The notes under the pieces: model-generated
Told to the model about the DNA's origin: nothing
The model's database searches: none
Seen by the model: the letters and a program-made list of their open reading frames with translations, nothing else
Shown: in pieces, positions 1 to 7,460 of the stretch
Layout of the letters: each line of letters begins with the position of its first letter
Position numbering within the stretch: position 1 is the stretch's first letter
NCBI RefSeq assembly: GCF_013409645.1
Contig: NZ_JACCBG010000001.1
Span: forward strand, 806,001 to 870,000
DNA length: 64,000 nucleotides
Direction: 5' to 3'
From: Nocardioides panaciterrulae
GTDB taxonomy: Bacteria; Actinomycetota; Actinomycetes; Propionibacteriales; Nocardioidaceae
Made by a program: the position numbers and the translations under genes

Positions 1-428
1 CCGGCGCCACCGCGCCGGTGCCCGGTGAGGGGGACGCCGGAGGCGTCGGCGGAGTTGCCGCTGCTCGCGACCGGACGGACCGTGTTCGCCTCGACCAGCG
101 CCACCCGCGGGTCGCCGCGCAGCTCGTCGGCCTGCCGGGGGGTCAGCGGCACCGCGACGCCGTCGAGCGCGGTGGTCCACCGGTAGACCGGCGTCGGGGA
201 GCCGACGGCGGCGAGCACCCGGTCCTGGCGGTGCTCGAGCTGCAGCCGGCGCAGCGCCGCCGGCGCGGACCCGTGGGAGCCGGTCGTGCCCGGGCCCTCG
301 AGGGTGACCAGGTAGAGCGTCGTGGGTGCGGGCGCGGCCGCCGCGGGCAGCGCGGCCGGCCCGGCCAGCCCGGTCAGGGCGCACAGCCCCGCCAGCAGGC
401 TGGTCGCCGCGGCCCTCGCTCGACGCAC
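1..428 (-). CDS. secreted subtilisin-like serine protease, N-terminal part only
   Basis: The window contains only the first 142 codons; the rest lies beyond base 1. Translation starts at a GTG whose complement ends at 428, with a GAGGG ribosome-binding site about 5 nt upstream. The N-terminus is a signal peptide: basic VRRARAAATS, hydrophobic LLAGLCALTGLAG, then an Ala-rich cleavage region. After it comes LYLVTLEGPG, which resembles the start of an inhibitor I9 propeptide, followed by text typical of subtilase propeptides (ALDGVAVPLT, ADELRGDPRVALVEANT). The propeptide would fold and inhibit a catalytic S8 domain that is outside the window, so the protease assignment is by family inference and no triad can be checked. 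The gene is divergent from the HAD-LarE gene. Confidence 0.72.
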   Translation of the reverse strand, partial: MRRARAAATSLLAGLCALTGLAGPAALPAAAAPAPTTLYLVTLEGPGTTGSHGSAPAALRRLQLEHRQDRVLAAVGSPTPVYRWTTALDGVAVPLTPRQADELRGDPRVALVEANTVRPVASSGNSADASGVPLTGHRRGGA

Positions 429-573
429 CGTCCCTCACTCCCATCGCTGTGGTCGCGACCGGCTGGTCGCGAAGCCGACATTGTGGCCCCGGACCGCCCA
501 GGGTCGCAGCCGTTCTCCACCGTTGCCACCCCGGGGCGGGCTGCGGGAGCGCCCGGCCACCTACCCTTGGCCC

Positions 574-2040
574 ATGACCAGCCCGCCCCCGACGTTCAGC
601 ACGCCGGCGCCGCTCGTGGTCGGCTTCGACCTCGACATGACGCTGATCGACACGACGCCGGGCTTCGCCGCGGTCCTCACCGCGCTGGGCGCCGAGCTCG
701 GCGTGGACTTCCCCGTGGCGGAGATGACCGCCCGTCTCGGCCCGCCGCTGGACCACCTGCTCGCCCCGCACCTGGCCGAGGAGGCCGTCGGCCCGGCGGG
801 GGACCGGTTCCGGGCGCTCTACCCCGCCCACGCGATCGCCTCGGTCCCGGTGCTGCCCGGCGCCCGCGAGGCGCTCGAGGCGGTCCGCCGGGAGCGCGGT
901 CGGGTGGTGGTCGTGACCGGCAAGTTCCCGGAGAACGCCCGGCGGCACCTCGACCACCTCGCGCTCGAGGTCGACCACCTCGAGGGCTGGGTGTGGGGCG
1001 TGGGCAAGGCCGACGCGCTGGCCCGGGAGGGGGCGAGCATCTATGTCGGCGACCACGTCCACGACGTCGAGGGCGCGCTGGCCGCCGGCGCGCTGAGCGT
1101 CTCGGTGCTGACCGGGGGCTGCGGCCGCGAGGAGCTGCTCGAGGCCGGCACGCACGTGGTGCTCGAGAGTCTCGAGGAGTTCCCGGGCTGGCTGGCCGAG
1201 CACCTGCTCACCAGCCGCCTCGCGGCCCTGGAGGCCGACCTCCGGGAGCGCGGCTCGGTCCTCGTCGCCTACAGCGGCGGAGCCGACAGCGCCTTCCTGC
1301 TGGCCGCCGCCGTGCGGGCACTGGGCCCGGAGCGGGTGGCCGCCGCGACCGGCTACTCCGACTCGCTGCCGCAGGCCGAGCGCGACCCGGCCCGGGAGTT
1401 CGCCGAGTCCCTCGGGGTGCCGGTGCTGACCCCGCGGACCCGGGAGATGGAGCGCGAGGGCTACCGCGCCAACGGCGCCGACCGCTGCTTCTTCTGCAAG
1501 GCCGAGCTCCTCGACGTGCTGACCCCGCTCGCGGCCGAGCGCGGGCTCGGCCACGTGGCCACCGGCACCAACGCCGACGACGCGGTCGCCGGCTTCCGCC
1601 CCGGGATCCGTGCCGCCGCCGAGCGGGGCGCGCTCACCCCGCTGCGCGACGCCGGCCTGACCAAGGCCCAGGTGCGGGAGGCGTCCCGGCGCTGGGGGCT
1701 GCCCACATGGGACAAGCCCGCCGCCGCCTGCCTGTCGAGCCGGGTGGCCTACGGGATCGAGGTGACCCCCCACCGGCTGGCCCGGGTGGAGCGGGCGGAG
1801 GCCGCCGTACGCTCGTTCCTCGCGCAGCACGGCGTGCCCCTGCGCGACCTGCGGGTCCGCGACCTCGGCGACCGGGCCTCGGTGGAGCTCGACCGCGAGC
1901 TGCTGGCCGGGCCGCTGCGCCCGGGCTCGCCGCTCGTGGGCGCGCTGGAGGCCCAGGCGCGGGACGCGGGCTTCCCCCGGGCCGAGCTCGACCCGCGGGG
2001 GTTCCGCTCCGGCTCGCTGAACGAGGCGCTGCGCCGCTGA
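574..2040 (+). CDS. larE: HAD-family hydrolase fused to LarE-type sulfur transferase
   Basis: One uninterrupted 488-residue frame carries two domains. Residues 1 to about 205 are a HAD hydrolase: motif I is D19-L-D21-M-T, followed by VVTGKF and GDHVHD. Residues about 212-488 are LarE, a PP-loop ATP pyrophosphatase: SGGADS at 234-239, cysteines C305 and C308 in CFFCK, and C386 in ACLSSR, the region that holds the sacrificial sulfur-donor cysteine in the family. LarE thiolates pyridinium-3,5-biscarboxylate for the nickel-pincer cofactor; no larB or larC is nearby, so the substrate here is open. LarE proteins are normally about 270 residues and stand alone. The ATG follows a TACCCT -10 box by 6 nt, which suggests a leaderless mRNA. 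Confidence 0.85.
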   Translation: MTSPPPTFSTPAPLVVGFDLDMTLIDTTPGFAAVLTALGAELGVDFPVAEMTARLGPPLDHLLAPHLAEEAVGPAGDRFRALYPAHAIASVPVLPGAREALEAVRRERGRVVVVTGKFPENARRHLDHLALEVDHLEGWVWGVGKADALAREGASIYVGDHVHDVEGALAAGALSVSVLTGGCGREELLEAGTHVVLESLEEFPGWLAEHLLTSRLAALEADLRERGSVLVAYSGGADSAFLLAAAVRALGPERVAAATGYSDSLPQAERDPAREFAESLGVPVLTPRTREMEREGYRANGADRCFFCKAELLDVLTPLAAERGLGHVATGTNADDAVAGFRPGIRAAAERGALTPLRDAGLTKAQVREASRRWGLPTWDKPAAACLSSRVAYGIEVTPHRLARVERAEAAVRSFLAQHGVPLRDLRVRDLGDRASVELDRELLAGPLRPGSPLVGALEAQARDAGFPRAELDPRGFRSGSLNEALRR

Positions 2041-2045
2041 ACTGG

Positions 2046-2083
2046 TTGGCGACGCCCGGAGCCGCCGACATAGGCTTGCCTAT
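2046..2083 (+). promoter_or_regulatory. candidate promoter with dyad for the cold-shock gene
   Basis: TTGGCG at 2046-2051 and TAGGCT at 2071-2076 are separated by 19 nt. The -10 box is embedded in a perfect dyad, ATAGGC-TT-GCCTAT, at 2070-2083. A protein bound there would block initiation. The leader to the GTG at 2126 would be about 43 nt. Confidence 0.4.
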
Positions 2084-2125
2084 CCACGGCGCCGCGTCGT
2101 GGTCCCGCACACGAGAGGTCAGACC

Positions 2126-2521
2126 GTGCCCACTGGCAAGGTGAAGTGGTTCGACGCCGAGAAGGGCTTCGGCTTCCTGTCCCAGGACGAGGGCCCCGAT
2201 GTCTACGTGCGCGCCGAGGCACTGCCTCCCGGGACCCCGAGCCTGAAGGCCGGCACCCGTGTCGAGTTCGGCATCGCCCAGGGCCGCCGCGGCGACCAGG
2301 CCCTCCAGGTCCGCATCCTCGACAAGCCCGCCTCGGTCTCCCGCAGCCAGGCCGCCTCCCGGCGCAAGCGCCCCGAGGAGATGGTGTCGATCGTCGAGGA
2401 CCTGATCCGGCTGCTCGACGACGTCGGTGAGGGCTACCGCCACGGCCGCCACCCCGACGCCCGCACCGCCCGGCCCACCGCCAAGCTGCTCCGTGCGCTG
2501 GCCAACGAGCTGGAGCTCTGA
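2126..2521 (+). CDS. cold-shock domain protein with C-terminal extension
   Basis: The 131-residue protein begins with a cold-shock domain (about residues 1-65): GKVKWFDAEKGFGFLSQ holds RNP1 (KGFGFL). RNP2, usually VFVH, reads VYVR here. Such domains bind single-stranded RNA or DNA in the cytoplasm and melt secondary structure. Residues about 70-131 are a charged extension (SRRKRPEEMVSIVEDLIRLL) likely to be helical; this longer form of about 130 residues is common in actinobacteria. The GTG at 2126 was chosen because the conserved VPTGKVKWF begins there and a GAGAGG site lies about 8 nt upstream. The gene is monocistronic and followed by a repeat array. Confidence 0.9.
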   Translation: MPTGKVKWFDAEKGFGFLSQDEGPDVYVRAEALPPGTPSLKAGTRVEFGIAQGRRGDQALQVRILDKPASVSRSQAASRRKRPEEMVSIVEDLIRLLDDVGEGYRHGRHPDARTARPTAKLLRALANELEL

Positions 2522-2530
2522 GGCGCGCCG

Positions 2531-2934
2531 CTGCAGGAATCCCCGGCTGGCCGGGGAAACTCGCGCTTGATGGGCGTTGCAACGCCCATCAAGCGAGGGA
2601 ACGCCCTGACAACCCCGGGCGTCCGTGGGACGGGACGCCGGTGCTGCTCACGGGCCGGGTGCGGGCCGTCCCGGGGGCCGGGGCGGTTGCAGGAATCCCC
2701 GGCTGGCCGGGGATTGCTGCGGTTGTCAGCCGTTGCAACGCCCATCAAGCGAGGGAACGCCCTGACAACCCCGGGCGTCCGTGGGACGGGACGCCGGTGC
2801 TGCTCACGGGCCGGGTGCGGGCCGTCCCGGGGGCCGGGGCGGTTGCAGGAATCCCCGGTTGGCCGGGGATTGCTGCGGTTGTCAGCCGTTGCAACGCCCA
2901 TCAAGCGAGGGAACGCCCTGACAACCCCGGGCGT
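2531..2934. repeat. 156-bp tandem repeat array, about 2.6 copies
   Basis: The motif GCAGGAATCCCCGG recurs with its AGGA at 2535, 2691 and 2847, an exact 156-bp period. Units two and three are nearly identical; unit one differs in a block of roughly 25 bp after the first hairpin. Each unit carries a GC hairpin (CCCCGGC/GGCCGGGG type) and CGTTGCAACGCCCATCAA. Unit one has a perfect 32-bp palindrome at 2564-2595. Long reading frames through the array are repeat-derived and show no protein signature. The rest of the 2522-3013 gap holds nothing I recognise. Confidence 0.9.
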
Positions 2935-3013
2935 ACGACGGGCCGCGGGTCACCCGCCGGCCCGGCCGACGACCCAGCCGCCCGCCCAACCCGCCGGGCA
3001 GCCGAAGCCGAGC

Positions 3014-4477
3014 TCAGCCGGCCGCTCGCACGACGGCCGGGCGGGTCGCGAGCACGTAGACCGTCCAGGCGACCAGGACCGCGCTCGCGACGCCGAGGCC
3101 GAGCCGGGGGATCAGCGGGAGCGCGATGCCGAGGAACCCGCCGATCACCCAGGCGAGCTGGAGCGTGGTGTCGGAGCGGGCGAACGCGCTCGACTGCACC
3201 CGCTCGGGCACGTCGCGCTGGATCGTCGCGTCGAGCGAGAGCTTGGCCAGCGCCTGGGCGAGTCCCGCGGTGAGACCGAGCAGGGCGACCGTGACGACCC
3301 CGTAGAACAACGCGGCCAGCAGCACCATCACGGCGTCCGCGACCAGCACGAGCACCACGGTGACGGCCGGGTCGACCCGGCGCATGAGCGAGCCGATCGC
3401 GATCCCGGCGGTGTTGCCGGCGCCCGCGGCGCCGACCACGATCGCGAGCAGCACCTTGGGATCCCAGCCGTTGATGGGGTTCTCGCGCAGCAGGAACGCC
3501 ATGAACATCACCAGGAACCCCGAGAGCCACCGCGGGCCGGCGTTGGCCCGCAGCGCGAACGCGACGGCCGGAGGCATCCGCGGTGAGACCGCCGGGGCCC
3601 CCGACGACGAGGCGGCGGAGGCGGCGGAGGCGGCGGAGGGGCCCGACGGCAGCGCCAGCCGGACCTCGCCCACGCTCGAGTCGACCTTCGCCGGCAGCAG
3701 GATGGCCAGGACGGTGGCGACCACGAAGAGCGCGAACGCGTAGCGCAGCGACCACTCCGGTCCCACGGTCGAGGCCAGCGCGGCGATCGGCGCCGAGACC
3801 GCTGCCCCGATGATCCCGGCCAGCGAGATGCGGGCGTTGGCCTTCACCAGGGTCAGGCTGCGAGGGGTCAGCCGGGGTACGGCGGCCGCGCGGGTCACGC
3901 CGTACGCCTTGGACGCGACCAGCACGCCCAGCGCCGCCGGGAAGAGCCAGATCGACTGGTCCACGACGGCCGTGGCGAGCACCCAGCAGAGGAACCCGCG
4001 GATCGCCATGGTGGCGCCGATCGCCCAGCGACGGCCGTGGCTGAACCGGTCGAGGAACGGCCCGATCAGCGGCGCGACGATCGCGAACGGCAGCATGGTC
4101 AGCCCCAGGAACAGGGCGACCTGGCCCCGCGCCTCCCCGGTCGGGACCTGGAAGAAGAGGGTGCCGGCGAGGGAGATCGCGACCGCGGCGTCGCCGGCGG
4201 TGTTGAACGCGTGCATCTCGATCAGCCGGGACAGTCCGGAGTCGCCGGCGCCCTCGGCGCGAGCGGCCCGGCGGGCCTGCCCGACCGTCCAGCGCCCGGC
4301 ACGGCCGGTGGCCCGGGCGGCGCCACGCACGCCGCGGCCCGTGAACCGGGCGGTCGACCCGAGCCCGCGCCCGAGGCTGCCGCCACGGCCGGCGCCGGAC
4401 CCGGGGCCCGGGGCGCCGACCGCCGGGTCCTGGGCGCGCCGGCTCCCGGTCGAGGAGTCGGGGCGGGGGCCGCTCAT
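3014..4477 (-). CDS. MFS transporter with basic N-terminal tail
   Basis: The 487-residue protein has a long hydrophilic, Arg/Gly-rich N-terminus (about residues 1-90: GRGVRGAARATGRAGRW, QARRAARAEGA) and then about 12 membrane segments of the major facilitator type (DAAVAISLAGTLFFQVPTGEARGQ, MLPFAIVAPLIGPFLDRFSHGRR). A cytoplasmic loop contains a Ser-Ala-Ala microrepeat encoded by a 9-bp repeat at about 3609-3640. The cargo is unknown. The GGAGGT just before the ATG is too close to serve as a ribosome site. Instead CAGGAT sits 6 nt upstream of the ATG as a -10 box, which suggests a leaderless start at 4477. It is divergent from the DUF3027 gene. Confidence 0.85.
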   Translation of the reverse strand: MSGPRPDSSTGSRRAQDPAVGAPGPGSGAGRGGSLGRGLGSTARFTGRGVRGAARATGRAGRWTVGQARRAARAEGAGDSGLSRLIEMHAFNTAGDAAVAISLAGTLFFQVPTGEARGQVALFLGLTMLPFAIVAPLIGPFLDRFSHGRRWAIGATMAIRGFLCWVLATAVVDQSIWLFPAALGVLVASKAYGVTRAAAVPRLTPRSLTLVKANARISLAGIIGAAVSAPIAALASTVGPEWSLRYAFALFVVATVLAILLPAKVDSSVGEVRLALPSGPSAASAASAASSSGAPAVSPRMPPAVAFALRANAGPRWLSGFLVMFMAFLLRENPINGWDPKVLLAIVVGAAGAGNTAGIAIGSLMRRVDPAVTVVLVLVADAVMVLLAALFYGVVTVALLGLTAGLAQALAKLSLDATIQRDVPERVQSSAFARSDTTLQLAWVIGGFLGIALPLIPRLGLGVASAVLVAWTVYVLATRPAVVRAAG

Positions 4478-4544
4478 ACCTCCATCCTGCCTGCTGCGGC
4501 GGACCACCGGGTGGGACGACACGGACCCGCGCGCCGGGGTCGAC

Positions 4545-4574
4545 CTGACAGCGGCTGGGGCGATGGGTCATGAT
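4545..4574 (+). promoter_or_regulatory. sigma-70-type promoter of the DUF3027 gene
   Basis: CTGACA at 4545-4550 and CATGAT at 4569-4574 are 18 nt apart. Transcription would begin at about 4581-4585, at or just before the ATG at 4585. This favours 4585 over the upstream ATG at 4570, which overlaps the -10 box. Confidence 0.55.
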
Positions 4575-4584
4575 TTCGTCTGTG

Positions 4585-5361
4585 ATGACCACCTCCGTGC
4601 GCACCAAGCCCGATGCCGCCACCGTCGCGGCGGTCGACGCTGCCCGCGCCGCGCTGATCGACGAGGTCGACGCCGCCGACGTGGGCGAGCACCTCGGTCA
4701 CGTCGTGGAGGGCGAGCGGCTGGTCACCCACCTCTTCGCCTGCGAGCGCCCCGGCTACGTCGGCTGGCGCTGGTCGGTCACGGTGACCCGGGCGTCGCGA
4801 CAGAAGAAGGTCACCGTCGACGAGGTCGTGCTGATCCCGGGCGCGGAGGCGATCGTCGCCCCGGAGTGGGTCCCCTACCGCGAGCGTCTCAAGCCCGGCG
4901 ACCTGTCCCCGGGCGACCTGCTGCCGGTCGCCGATGACGACCCCCGGCTCGTGCCCACCTACTCCTTCGGCGACGACCCGCTCGACGCCGATGACAAGGC
5001 GCAGGTGCGCCAGGTGGCCCAGGACCTCGGCCTCGGCCGGGTCCGCACGCTCTCGCCCGAGGGCCGCGAGGAGGCGGCCCAGCGCTGGTACGACGGGGAC
5101 GGAGGCCCGGGCTCGCCCCTGGCGCAGTCGGCGCCGGACAGCTGCACCACCTGCGGGTTCCTGCTCCGGATCGCCGGTCCGCTCTCGGAGATGTTCGGGG
5201 TGTGCGCCAACGGCGACGCCAACGACGACGGCCGCATCGTGTCCTTCGACCACGGCTGCGGGGCCCACTCCGAGGTGCGGCTGGCCAAGAAGCACGAGCC
5301 GCAGCCGCTGCCCGAGCCGGTCGTGGACACCCTCACGCCCGACGACCTCGAGGCGCTGTAG
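4585..5361 (+). CDS. DUF3027 domain-containing protein
   Basis: A 258-residue soluble protein matching the actinobacterial DUF3027 family, whose function is unknown. The N-terminal half contains ACERPGYVGWRWSVTVTR and IPGAEAIVAPEWVPYRERL, hallmarks of the family. The C-terminal half has a cysteine-rich patch (SCTTCGFL, FGVCANG, DHGCGAHSE) that could bind zinc. It sits beside a DUF2530 gene and an NCS2 permease, a neighbourhood seen in related actinobacteria. The start at 4585 is preferred because the promoter overlaps the ATG at 4570 and no ribosome-binding site precedes either codon. Confidence 0.88.
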   Translation: MTTSVRTKPDAATVAAVDAARAALIDEVDAADVGEHLGHVVEGERLVTHLFACERPGYVGWRWSVTVTRASRQKKVTVDEVVLIPGAEAIVAPEWVPYRERLKPGDLSPGDLLPVADDDPRLVPTYSFGDDPLDADDKAQVRQVAQDLGLGRVRTLSPEGREEAAQRWYDGDGGPGSPLAQSAPDSCTTCGFLLRIAGPLSEMFGVCANGDANDDGRIVSFDHGCGAHSEVRLAKKHEPQPLPEPVVDTLTPDDLEAL

Positions 5362-5399
5362 CCGCAGGCCCCGCCGTACGCCGGGTCGCGGCGCCGCCC

Positions 5400-5699
5400 T
5401 CAGGCGGGCCCGGGCTCGGAGACCTCGGCCTCCGCGCGGGTCCGGCGCCGGCGGCGGCAGTACTCCAGGCCGAACAGGCCGAGCCCGAAGCCGGCCAGAC
5501 AGGTCCACAGCCACCACAGGTTCCCCGAGTCCTGCAGGCGGCCGTAGAACGGCAGCAGGGCGAGGAACCCGAGCAGCCAGAGGGCGGTCCCCACCTCGAC
5601 CGTGCGCACCCCGTCGACGTCGAGCGGCTCGACGTCGGCCACGAAGTAGGTGCGGTTGCCGATCTCGTGCTGCCTCGGCTGCTCGTCGCGGAAGTCCAC
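5400..5699 (-). CDS. DUF2530 family small membrane protein
   Basis: A 99-residue protein with two membrane segments (LWLLGFLALLPFYG and LWWLWTCLAGFGLGLFGL) and a basic tail (CRRRRRTR), matching DUF2530. The function is unknown. It is divergent from the NCS2 permease across 88 bp. The GTG at 5699 follows a TAGCGT -10 box by 6 nt, so the transcript is probably leaderless. Confidence 0.85.
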   Translation of the reverse strand: MDFRDEQPRQHEIGNRTYFVADVEPLDVDGVRTVEVGTALWLLGFLALLPFYGRLQDSGNLWWLWTCLAGFGLGLFGLEYCRRRRRTRAEAEVSEPGPA

Positions 5700-5726
5700 G
5701 CCGCCACGCTAGTCCACCGGCCGCCC

Positions 5727-5750
5727 CCGGGAGTGTCGCCGGGAGTGTCG
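5727..5750. repeat. 12-bp perfect direct repeat in divergent promoter region
   Basis: CCGGGAGTGTCG occurs twice in tandem (5727-5738 and 5739-5750) between the DUF2530 and NCS2 starts. It lies where an activator or repressor of the permease promoter would bind. No regulator can be named. Confidence 0.6.
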
Positions 5751-5787
5751 TAGTCGGCGCGGCTCGGCTCTGCCACAATGTCCGCCC

Positions 5788-7263
5788 GTGAGCAACCAGC
5801 GCAGAGCTGCCAGCGAGACCCCGACCAGCAGCCGGCGTGCCGCCGGCGGCCTCGACGGTTTCTTCCGGATCTCCGAGCGTGGCTCGACCGTCGGGCGTGA
5901 GGTGCGCGGCGGCCTGGTCACCTTCTTCACGATGGCCTACATCATCGTGCTCAACCCGATCATCCTGTCGGGCGTCAAGGACGCGCACGGCGGGTTCCTG
6001 GGGGGCACGAGCGACAACTTCGCGATGATCGCGGCGGGCACCGCGCTGGTCGCGGGCGTCATGTCGATCGTCATGGGGTTGGTCGCGAACTTCCCCCTGT
6101 CGATCGCGACCGGCCTCGGCCTCAACGCCTTCGTCGCCTACTCCGTGGCGAGCCAGATGACCTGGGCCGACGCGATGGGCCTGGTGGTGATCGAGGGCCT
6201 GATCATCCTGGTGCTGGTCCTGACCGGCTTCCGGACGGCCGTCTTCCGCGCGGTGCCCGCCCAGCTGAAGGTCGCGATCTCGGTCGGCATCGGCCTGTTC
6301 ATCGCGCTCATCGGCTTCGCCGACGCCGGCTTCGTCGGCACGGGTGCCGGTACGCCGGTCCAGCTCGGCGCCAACGGGACCCTGTCGGGCTGGCCGGTGT
6401 TCGTCTTCCTGATCGGGCTGGTCCTCGTGATCGCGCTGTGGGTGCTGCGGGTCAAGGGCGCGATCCTGATCTCGATCGTCGCCACCACGATCGTCGCGAT
6501 CATCGTCGAGGCCATCGGTCACCAGGGCGTGAAGTCGGCGACGAACCTCGGCGGTTGGGGCCTCAACGTCCCCAAGCTGCCGAGCACCATCGTGAGCTCC
6601 CCGGACCTCGGCACGCTCGGCCACTTCGACCTGCTCGGCTCGTTCCAGTCCGCCGGCGTGGTCACGGCGGTGCTGCTGCTGTTCACGCTGGTCCTCGCCG
6701 ACTTCTTCGACCTGCTCGGCACGATGACCGCGATCGGCGCGGAGGCCGGTCTGCTCGACGACGAGGGCATGCCCCCGCGGTCGCGGAACATCCTCGTGGT
6801 CGACGCGCTGGCCGCGAGTGCCGGTGGTGTGGGCGGCGTCTCGTCCAACACCGCGTTCATCGAGTCGGCGGCCGGCGTGGGGGAGGGGGCGCGCACGGGT
6901 CTCGCCCCGGTGGTCACCGGCGTGCTCTTCCTGCTGGCGATGCCGTTCGCGACGCTGGTCGACATCATCCCGAGCGAGGCCGCCGTGCCCGCCCTGGTGC
7001 TGGTCGGCTTCCTGATGATGCGGCAGGTCAAGGGCATCGACTGGGACGACATGGAGATCGCGATCCCGGCGTTCCTGACGATCGCGCTGATGCCGTTCAC
7101 CTACTCGATCACCGTCGGCATCGGGGCCGGCTTCGTCAGCTACGCGCTGATCAAGTTCGTGCGCGGCAAGGCGGCGGAGGTGCACGCGCTGCTCTGGGTG
7201 ATCGCCGCCCTGTTCGTCGTCTACTTCGCGATCCACCCGATCAGCGCCTGGCTGCACACCTGA
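5788..7263 (+). CDS. NCS2-family purine/nucleobase permease
   Basis: A 491-residue polytopic membrane protein of the AzgA-like branch of NCS2, which imports adenine, guanine or hypoxanthine with protons. Family signatures include TFFTMAYIIVLNP near the N-terminus, ATGLGLNAFVAYS, a DFFDLLGTMTAIG segment and SNTAFIESAAGVGEGARTG. About 12-14 membrane segments are visible. The GTG at 5788 lies 8 nt after a CACAAT -10 box, with no ribosome site, so a leaderless message is likely. A 22-bp repeat array begins immediately after the stop codon. Confidence 0.92.
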   Translation: MSNQRRAASETPTSSRRAAGGLDGFFRISERGSTVGREVRGGLVTFFTMAYIIVLNPIILSGVKDAHGGFLGGTSDNFAMIAAGTALVAGVMSIVMGLVANFPLSIATGLGLNAFVAYSVASQMTWADAMGLVVIEGLIILVLVLTGFRTAVFRAVPAQLKVAISVGIGLFIALIGFADAGFVGTGAGTPVQLGANGTLSGWPVFVFLIGLVLVIALWVLRVKGAILISIVATTIVAIIVEAIGHQGVKSATNLGGWGLNVPKLPSTIVSSPDLGTLGHFDLLGSFQSAGVVTAVLLLFTLVLADFFDLLGTMTAIGAEAGLLDDEGMPPRSRNILVVDALAASAGGVGGVSSNTAFIESAAGVGEGARTGLAPVVTGVLFLLAMPFATLVDIIPSEAAVPALVLVGFLMMRQVKGIDWDDMEIAIPAFLTIALMPFTYSITVGIGAGFVSYALIKFVRGKAAEVHALLWVIAALFVVYFAIHPISAWLHT

Positions 7264-7423
7264 GTTGAGTTGGGCCCCGCGCCCGCATGAGTTGGGCCCC
7301 GCGCCCGCATGAGTTGGGCCCCGCGCCCGCATGAGTTGGGCCCCGCGCCCGCATGAGTTGGGCCCCGTGCCGCCGCCCGGCGGCACGGGGCCCAACTCGT
7401 TCCGGCGGGGGGCCCAACTCAAC
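7264..7423. repeat. 22-bp-pitch GGCCCAACTC array, 7 copies, two orientations
   Basis: Five copies of GAGTTGGGCC start at 7267, 7289, 7311, 7333 and 7355, then two inverted copies (GGCCCAACTC) at 7389 and 7411; every step within an orientation is 22 bp. The outermost copies extend the core to 13 bp (GTTGAGTTGGGCC at the left, GGCCCAACTCAAC at the right). The array starts on the base after the permease stop and ends just before the MarR promoter. Confidence 0.95.
7355..7398. terminator. 44-bp near-perfect palindrome, possible terminator
   Basis: Two 21-bp arms, 7355-7375 and 7378-7398, pair perfectly around a 2-nt centre. This is where the two orientations of the repeat array meet. The hairpin could end the permease transcript; no T-run follows. 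Confidence 0.6.
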
Positions 7424-7429
7424 GGAATA

Positions 7430-7457
7430 GTTAGCACAGGTAATGAGTTACGCTAAC
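7430..7457. promoter_or_regulatory. putative MarR operator and promoter
   Basis: GTTAGC at 7430-7435 and GCTAAC at 7452-7457 form an inverted repeat 16 nt apart, with a second short dyad (GTAA/TTAC) inside. A TACGCT box at 7449-7454 sits 6 nt before the ATG at 7461. Autorepression by the adjacent MarR protein is the simplest reading. Confidence 0.5.
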
Positions 7458-7460
7458 GAC

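Noticed and set aside
2567..3586. Reading frames through the 156-bp repeat, including one encoding a repeated RCNAHQARE peptide
   Set aside because: They are translations of the tandem repeat, continue antisense into the MFS gene, and lack a start with ribosome site or any family match.
4478..4483. GGAGGT as Shine-Dalgarno site of the basic MFS gene
   Set aside because: It directly abuts the ATG, leaving no spacing; the CAGGAT box 6 nt upstream supports a leaderless start instead.
7264..7423. CRISPR array
   Set aside because: The repeat pitch is only 22 bp, the gaps between cores are similar to each other rather than unique spacers, the orientation flips, and no cas gene is present.
4474..7437. 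Very long minus-strand reading frame across DUF3027, DUF2530 and the permease
   Set aside because: It runs antisense to well-recognised genes, has the biased composition expected of a high-GC shadow frame and no domain signature.
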